Source of the DNA: JAHITU01 sp964486155
Lineage (GTDB): Bacteria; Patescibacteriota; Minisyncoccia; Phycocordibacterales; UBA12079
Reading direction: 5' to 3'
NCBI GenBank assembly: GCA_964486155.1
Contig: CAZAKQ010000008.1
Location: 1 to 25,310 of the forward strand
DNA length: 25,310 nucleotides
A model generated the notes under the pieces. The model did not search any database, had not been told where the DNA came from, and worked only from the letters and a program-made list of their open reading frames with translations. Of this stretch, positions 21,259 to 25,310 are shown piece by piece (the stretch's first letter is position 1; each line of letters starts with the position of its first letter). A program made the position numbers and the translations under genes.

Positions 21259-21294
21259 TTTTGTACATTTTAATTATTTTAATATTGTACAAAA
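21259..21294. promoter_or_regulatory. Palindromic operator of the toxin-antitoxin operon
   Basis: TTTTGTACA (21259-21267) and TGTACAAAA (21286-21294) are perfect inverted half-sites with centres about 27 nt apart, starting 1 nt upstream of the antitoxin ATG. Placement and symmetry fit autorepression by the antitoxin-toxin complex. Confidence 0.6.
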
Positions 21295-21330
21295 CTATTT
21301 CAAAAAAATCAAATTTATTTAGTATAATCT

Positions 21331-21990
21331 TTAACTAACAAAAATTCCCATTCTCCTCCAATATTTTTCAAATATATTTATATCTACAAAAAGATTTTTC
21401 CCTTCTTCATTTTCATAATCAGAATCGTTATAATAAAAACCCTTATCATCATAACCTGTTAAAATAATTTGATGAAATTTTCCATCAAATTCCTCTAAAA
21501 ATCTTTTAGCTCGAACAGATACAATTACAGGATTATTTTTATTTAAAAAATCTTTCAGTTCTTGGACATCTTTCATTTTTTCTTTTCTAAAAGCTTCAAT
21601 TCCATAACTTTTAGCAATTTCAAGTAATTTATCATGTATCCATCCGAACTCTCCAAAGGCTTTTTTATCGATAGCTATTTTTAAAAATTGATTTATTTCT
21701 GGAGTTTTCACTTTATGAAAATCTAAAACCATCTTTAAACACACTAAACCACAAGCTCGTTTTTGCCAATATTCATCTTTTATATCTCTATGTTGAGAAA
21801 TATAAGGAATATTTAAAATCTTACGATTAATGTCAGGATCTTCTTCCACTATTTCCCAAATAATATTATCTATAACAATATCTCCCAATTTTTCGTCATG
21901 ATTGCACACTAAAGTACCTCTTTCTATACAAGCAGAACAACAAGAAATAATTTCTTTTTTACAAACAGGACAAATAGTTTTAGCTTTCAT
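21331..21990 (-). CDS. C39-like peptidase-fold protein with N-terminal cysteine cluster
   Basis: 219 aa from the ATG at 21990. An earlier in-frame ATG (22062) would overlap pheT and add a tail without family character. Residues 7-29 hold a zinc-ribbon-like cluster (CPVC, then CCSAC, then C29). From about 60 the protein follows the C39_2 papain-like peptidase pattern: IPYISQHRDI, then YWQKRACGLVCLKMVLD with catalytic-type Cys80 (family C-G-P/L-x-x-x-x-M-x-L) and an upstream Gln for the oxyanion hole, then FHQIILTGYDDKGFYYNDSD with His173 and Asp189/191. All three catalytic positions appear present. No signal peptide, so it is cytoplasmic or non-classically placed. It lies 31 nt after pheT, which itself carries another papain-like domain. 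Confidence 0.7.
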   Translation of the reverse strand: MKAKTICPVCKKEIISCCSACIERGTLVCNHDEKLGDIVIDNIIWEIVEEDPDINRKILNIPYISQHRDIKDEYWQKRACGLVCLKMVLDFHKVKTPEINQFLKIAIDKKAFGEFGWIHDKLLEIAKSYGIEAFRKEKMKDVQELKDFLNKNNPVIVSVRAKRFLEEFDGKFHQIILTGYDDKGFYYNDSDYENEEGKNLFVDINIFEKYWRRMGIFVS

Positions 21991-22021
21991 AATAATTACA
22001 ACATATATAACATAATGGTTT

Positions 22022-24388
22022 TTATCTAACCTCCCAACCTTTTGATTCAATTTGAATAGCAATTTTATTCATTATTTCGTTAATTTCTTCATCAGTTAAA
22101 GTTTTATCTTGTGATTGAAAAACTAAATTAAAAGCATAAGAAGTTTTATTCTCTCCTGCTGGAGTATAAGTATCAAATAACTTTGATTGTACCAATAATT
22201 CTCCAGCATTCTTTTTAATTATTTCCAATAAATCATCTGATGTATTTTCATTAGAAACCCACACTGCTATATCTCGTAATATAAAAGGATACTGAGATAT
22301 TTTTTTGAAAATTATTGTTTCATCTGATTCTAATTTCAAAACATCTTCATAAGATTCTGGTTCAGGTAATTTTTCTATAACCTCATCAAGATTTATTTCC
22401 CAAACTCCATTTTGATATTCTCCTTCTAATTTAATTCCTAACTCTGAATTCAAAATTTCCAAAACTTCTTGTATTGATTTTACACCTATCGCCAAAGAAA
22501 GATTTTCATCATCCAAAGAATTAAACACTTTTCCTATTTCAAAAATTTTTATTTCATCTAAGCCGAGCACAGGAGCATTTTTAGTATTTAATTCCAATGA
22601 TTTTTGGATCCCATCACTCAAATTAGTTCTTAAAAAACCTAAATTAGACGCTAAAGGTTTGGCTACTTCTACTTTTCCTTTATCTCCAAAAGTATAAGTA
22701 TAAACTTCATCAAAACCTACTTTCACTAAAATATTTCTGATCTTATTTATATAATAAAAAGTTTTGTTAATCTTAGATTTAAAATCTTTAGAAATAGAAA
22801 CCTCTTTTGATTCAATATTCTTATAACCATAAACTCTTCCTAATTCTTCAATTAAATCTTCTTTGATTCGCAAATCTAATCTTTCATGCGGAATAGTTAC
22901 AACAAATCTTTCTGAATTATCTGAAATTCGCCTATAACCAACTAAATTTTTAAAATATTTTGATTCTTTCAAATTTTGAGTAACTACTTTTCCTTCATAA
23001 TCTTCACCTGAAGCAAAAATTACCTTCCCTTCACCTAAATAAAGTCCTACATGATCAACCCCTCCTTCCATTACTAAACCACTTTGAGATTTAGTGTGTA
23101 AAACTTTTTGAGTTATTTCTTTACCATCCGAGATTCTTATATAACTTTTTTCTTCAGAAAATTCTCCGTTTTTAGCAAAAACCAAATCTCCTGCTTTCAA
23201 ATCTGATTCTGAGATTTCCTTACCCCAGAAATATTGATCAACTGAAACTCTTGGAATTCCAATTCCAGCTTGAGCAAAGAGATAAGCTGTAAAAGAAGAA
23301 CAATCAAATTTATTAGGAGCATCATAAGAAACACTGGCTCCATATTTATATGGTTTTCCTTCAAAAGTTGGAGCTAACTCTAAAACTTTATCAATTGGTT
23401 TAACTTTCTCGAACTCAAAACCAAAACGATTAAAAATTTTCATAATATCATCATCTGAAAAATTTAGTCCCAATAAACGATTAACTTCTTGAGTAGAAAT
23501 CCCTACTTTATACAAATTAGCTTTTTTTGGATATTCATCCAAAACATCTCCAGAAGCTTTTCCTCCTGTGATTTCGACTACTAATTGAGTTAATCTTTCC
23601 ATTGCTTCCTCTACTTTATCAGGAGAAATTTCATTTTCAAAACGAACAGAAGCATCTGTTCTTAATCCTAATTTTCTAGATGTTTTTCTAATATTGGTCT
23701 GATTAAAATTACACACAGACAAAACTACATTTTTAGTATTTTCATCTATTCCTGAAACAATACCTCCTTTAGTTCCTGCAATATCCAAAGCTTTTTCTTT
23801 ATCAGCGATTACTATTACATTTTCATTTAACTCAAACTCTTGACTATCCAAAGTAGTTATTTTTTCACCATTTTCTGCATTTCTAATTATAAAATCCTTA
23901 ATTCCGTTTCCAGCAATTTTATCAAAATCAAAAGCATGCACGGGTTGTCCTGTTTCCCACATTATATAATTCGTAATATCAACAATATTATTGATAGATT
24001 TCTGTCCTATTGATTCTAATTTTTCTTTTAACCATTTTGGAGAAGCTTCAACTTTTACATTTTGAACTAATCTTTTTGTCGCTCTAGGAACTAAATTAGT
24101 ATTTTCTACTTTAAGTGAAATAAAATCAGAAGATTTTAATCCTTTTTCTACCGCAGGTTCATCATTCCACTCTTTTAAATTCAGTCCAGTCAAAACTGAA
24201 ATTTCTTTAGCAATTCCTTGATAACAAAGACAATCACTAGTTCGATTAGGCAAAACATCAATATCAATTAAATCCTCTTCTACTCCTTCAATTTCAAAAG
24301 CATGAAATGTTAAAAGTTCTGCCAATTCTTTAATTTCTGGTAAGTCTTCTTCGAAATATTCTTTTATCCATTTATATGAAAATTGCAT
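22022..24388 (-). CDS. pheT: Phenylalanine--tRNA ligase beta subunit with an inserted NlpC/P60 domain and no EMAP domain
   Basis: A 788-aa protein. Residues 1-40 (SYKWIKEYF...FEIEGVE) are the standard PheT N-terminus. It then jumps directly to DIDVLPNRTSDCLCYQGIAKE, skipping the about 110-aa EMAP/OB-fold tRNA-binding domain. The B3/B4 editing region follows (about 90-275; SINNIVDITNYIM, GQPVHAFDFDKI). The B5 domain starts at about 290 (EVNRLLGLNFSDDDIMKIFNRFGFEFE), is interrupted at about 329-491 by a complete NlpC/P60 module, and resumes at FVVTIPHERLDLRIKEDLIEELGRVYGYKNI. The catalytic-like domain (530-690) and FDX-ACB anticodon domain (698-788) are intact. Function with PheS: Phe-tRNA synthesis. 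The insertion sits at a turn of B5 and keeps the frame on both sides. The start has no Shine-Dalgarno site; the gene follows pheS on the same strand after 149 nt. Confidence 0.93.
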   Translation of the reverse strand: MQFSYKWIKEYFEEDLPEIKELAELLTFHAFEIEGVEEDLIDIDVLPNRTSDCLCYQGIAKEISVLTGLNLKEWNDEPAVEKGLKSSDFISLKVENTNLVPRATKRLVQNVKVEASPKWLKEKLESIGQKSINNIVDITNYIMWETGQPVHAFDFDKIAGNGIKDFIIRNAENGEKITTLDSQEFELNENVIVIADKEKALDIAGTKGGIVSGIDENTKNVVLSVCNFNQTNIRKTSRKLGLRTDASVRFENEISPDKVEEAMERLTQLVVEITGGKASGDVLDEYPKKANLYKVGISTQEVNRLLGLNFSDDDIMKIFNRFGFEFEKVKPIDKVLELAPTFEGKPYKYGASVSYDAPNKFDCSSFTAYLFAQAGIGIPRVSVDQYFWGKEISESDLKAGDLVFAKNGEFSEEKSYIRISDGKEITQKVLHTKSQSGLVMEGGVDHVGLYLGEGKVIFASGEDYEGKVVTQNLKESKYFKNLVGYRRISDNSERFVVTIPHERLDLRIKEDLIEELGRVYGYKNIESKEVSISKDFKSKINKTFYYINKIRNILVKVGFDEVYTYTFGDKGKVEVAKPLASNLGFLRTNLSDGIQKSLELNTKNAPVLGLDEIKIFEIGKVFNSLDDENLSLAIGVKSIQEVLEILNSELGIKLEGEYQNGVWEINLDEVIEKLPEPESYEDVLKLESDETIIFKKISQYPFILRDIAVWVSNENTSDDLLEIIKKNAGELLVQSKLFDTYTPAGENKTSYAFNLVFQSQDKTLTDEEINEIMNKIAIQIESKGWEVR
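22916..23404 (-). other. NlpC/P60 (C40 peptidase fold) domain inside pheT
   Basis: PheT residues about 329-491. Family landmarks: PYKYGASVSYDAPNKFDCSSF with Cys363 (family P-Y-x-x-G-G...F-D-C-S-G/S-F), GIGIPRVSVDQY, LKAGDLVFAK and VDHVGLYLGEGKVIFAS with His446. NlpC/P60 enzymes cut peptide bonds in cell-wall stem peptides. The third catalytic residue, usually His in the I-H-A-S position 12 residues after the first His, is Phe458 here. Cys and His are kept, so the domain may be active in altered form or may bind without cutting. A loop of about 25 residues (408-435) is inserted before the His strand. Confidence 0.88.
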
Positions 24389-24434
24389 AACTATTGCTTT
24401 TTTAAATTTATTATTTATAATAATAACATAACCA

Positions 24435-24478
24435 TGAAAAGGGCCCGGTGGTAGTTAGTTTCCATTTAGGGGCCTTTT
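24435..24478. promoter_or_regulatory. Hairpin between pheS and pheT
   Basis: GAAAAGGGCCC (24435-24445) pairs with GGGGCCTTTTC (24468-24478) at 10 of 11 positions around a 22-nt loop. It lies in the 149-nt space between pheS and pheT. On the minus strand no real T-run follows, so it is more likely an attenuator, stabiliser or processing site than a full terminator. The plus-strand side has TTTTCTTTTTG but no gene feeding it. Confidence 0.5.
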
Positions 24479-24537
24479 CTTTTTGTCTAACTTCTAAAAA
24501 AATTCTATTCCCCTTATCTATAATTTCATTTCTTATA

Positions 24538-25272
24538 TTAGAATTGATTTACAAGTCTCAAATCTCCTGTATAAAGTGTTCTAATATTATCTAATCCATG
24601 TCTCAACATTGTTAATCTATCTATACCAACTCCAAAGGCAAAACCTTGATATTTTTTAGAATCAATTCCTACTGTATTTAAAACTTTAGGGTGTACCATC
24701 CCTGCTCCTAAAATCTCAATCCAACCATTATGCGAACAAGAAGGACAACCTTTTCCTTGACATCTAAAACAAACCATATCTACCTCAACTCCTGGTTCTA
24801 CAAAAGGAAAATAACCCGGACGAAGTCTGATTTTTACATCTTCACCAAATAATTTTTTCAAAAAAGTTTCAAGAGTTCCTTTCAAATTAGCAAGACTAAT
24901 ATTTTTTCCTACTATCAATCCTTCACATTGGTGAAATTGAGCATCATGAGTTACATCAGTAGCTTCATTTCTAAAAACTTTTCCCGGAACTACAATTGCA
25001 AAAGGGGGTTGATTTTTTTCCATATAACGAATTTGTACATCAGAGGTTTGAGTTCTTAATAATTTTTTTAAATTTTCAGGCTTTAACCAAAAAGTATCCT
25101 GCATATCTCTTGAGGGATGATCAGCAGGAATATTTAAAGCATCAAAATTATGATATTCATCTTCAATTTCTGGTCCGCTAGCTATCTCAAACCCCATTTC
25201 AGAAAAAATATTAGAAATTCTGCGAATAGTCTGAGTAATTAAATGCAAATGCCCTTTTTTTATTTTTGTCAT
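24538..25272 (-). CDS. pheS: Phenylalanine--tRNA ligase alpha subunit, short form
   Basis: 244 aa, a class II catalytic core. It begins at GHLHLITQTIRRISNIFSEMGF, the start of the core, so the N-terminal coiled-coil arm (about 90-100 aa) that contacts tRNA in standard 330-350-aa PheS is missing. An in-frame stop 18 nt upstream of the ATG shows this is not a wrong start. Motifs are DMQDTFWL, TSDVQIRYME, GKVFRNEATDVTHDAQFHQCEG (motif 2), RLRPGYFPFVEPGVEVDM, and GFAFGVGIDRLTMLRHGLDNIR (motif 3). A four-cysteine insertion CFRCQGKGCPSC after EVDMV may bind zinc. Together with PheT it forms the (alpha-beta)2 enzyme. The promoter is leaderless (25280-25307). Confidence 0.93.
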   Translation of the reverse strand: MTKIKKGHLHLITQTIRRISNIFSEMGFEIASGPEIEDEYHNFDALNIPADHPSRDMQDTFWLKPENLKKLLRTQTSDVQIRYMEKNQPPFAIVVPGKVFRNEATDVTHDAQFHQCEGLIVGKNISLANLKGTLETFLKKLFGEDVKIRLRPGYFPFVEPGVEVDMVCFRCQGKGCPSCSHNGWIEILGAGMVHPKVLNTVGIDSKKYQGFAFGVGIDRLTMLRHGLDNIRTLYTGDLRLVNQF

Positions 25273-25279
25273 AATATTA

Positions 25280-25307
25280 ATTATATATTAAATACAAGAG
25301 TTTTCAA
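25280..25307 (-). promoter_or_regulatory. Leaderless promoter of pheS
   Basis: Minus strand: TTGAAA (25307-25302), a 16-nt spacer, TATAAT (25285-25280), then 7 nt to the ATG at 25272. No Shine-Dalgarno site. Confidence 0.65.
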
Positions 25308-25310
25308 CAA

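Noticed and set aside
21991..22062. Longer C39-like protein starting at 22062 inside pheT.
   Set aside because: It would overlap pheT by 41 nt. The cysteine cluster and family-like sequence start at the ATG at 21990, which lies cleanly after the pheT stop.
22022..24388. pheT and an NlpC/P60 gene fused by assembly error.
   Set aside because: Both halves of the B5 domain continue in the same frame on either side of the insert, and no remnants of separate start or stop signals are visible. Reads would still be needed to exclude it fully.
24441..24454. T-box remnant suggested by GGTGGTA between pheS and pheT.
   Set aside because: It lies on the plus strand, opposite to both genes, and the rest of the T-box consensus (ACCGCG, antiterminator) is missing.

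Overview
The window is AT-rich bacterial chromosome with short intergenic gaps, standard genetic code and many streamlined housekeeping genes. Several traits point to a Patescibacteria/CPR lineage, probably Paceibacteria (Parcubacteria)-like: tRNA synthetases that have lost accessory domains, promoters placed 6-7 nt before start codons (leaderless mRNAs), a tRNA gene without encoded CCA, surface proteins with repeated Ig-like modules ending in a VPYTGF motif, and GC-rich palindromes scattered in an AT-rich background. The assignment rests on gene character only; there is no rRNA or ribosomal-protein marker in the window.

Layout. 1-306: tRNA-Ala(UGC) on the minus strand with its promoter and a trailer hairpin. 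307-2480: a Mur-ligase-like gene directly followed by an arginyltransferase (ATE)-like gene. 2487-6025: a VIT1-like membrane protein, a methyltransferase, and a D-Ala-D-Ala ligase/sodium-solute symporter pair. 6026-7783: an orphan 72-aa gene with a consensus promoter, then trmD and khpA (KH-domain RNA-binding protein). 8130-11533: an MFS transporter, a secreted TSP3-type protein interrupted by an in-frame TGA near its C-terminal membrane anchor, and miaA carrying two GC-rich palindromes inside its reading frame. 11637-13931: an orphan 50-aa gene, then a threonine T-box leader, a second long hairpin and thrS without a TGS domain. 13977-18125: a surface block with an Ig-repeat protein ending in VPYTGF, a secreted protein translationally coupled to a small zinc-finger-like protein, and a sortase fused to a CARDB domain. 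18376-20415: gyrB. 20690-21257: a MazF-like/Phd-like toxin-antitoxin pair with a palindromic operator. 21331-25272: pheS, pheT and a C39-like peptidase-fold protein.

The most unusual object is pheT (22022-24388). The phenylalanyl-tRNA synthetase beta subunit has lost its EMAP/OB-fold tRNA-binding domain and carries a complete NlpC/P60 (cell-wall peptidase fold) domain inserted within its B5 domain. It is followed 31 nt later by a second papain-like-fold gene (C39 type). Other candidates for new biology are the Mur-ligase/ATE-like pair with altered signature motifs, the palindromic insertions in miaA (in two different reading frames), the sortase-CARDB protein with a likely VPYTG substrate next door, a compact T-box, and orphan small proteins that have the best promoters and Shine-Dalgarno sites in the window.

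Translation signals fall into two groups. Conserved genes mostly have a TATAAT-like box 6-7 nt before the ATG and no Shine-Dalgarno site. The small orphan genes at 6232, 11637 and 16409(-) have strong Shine-Dalgarno sites.
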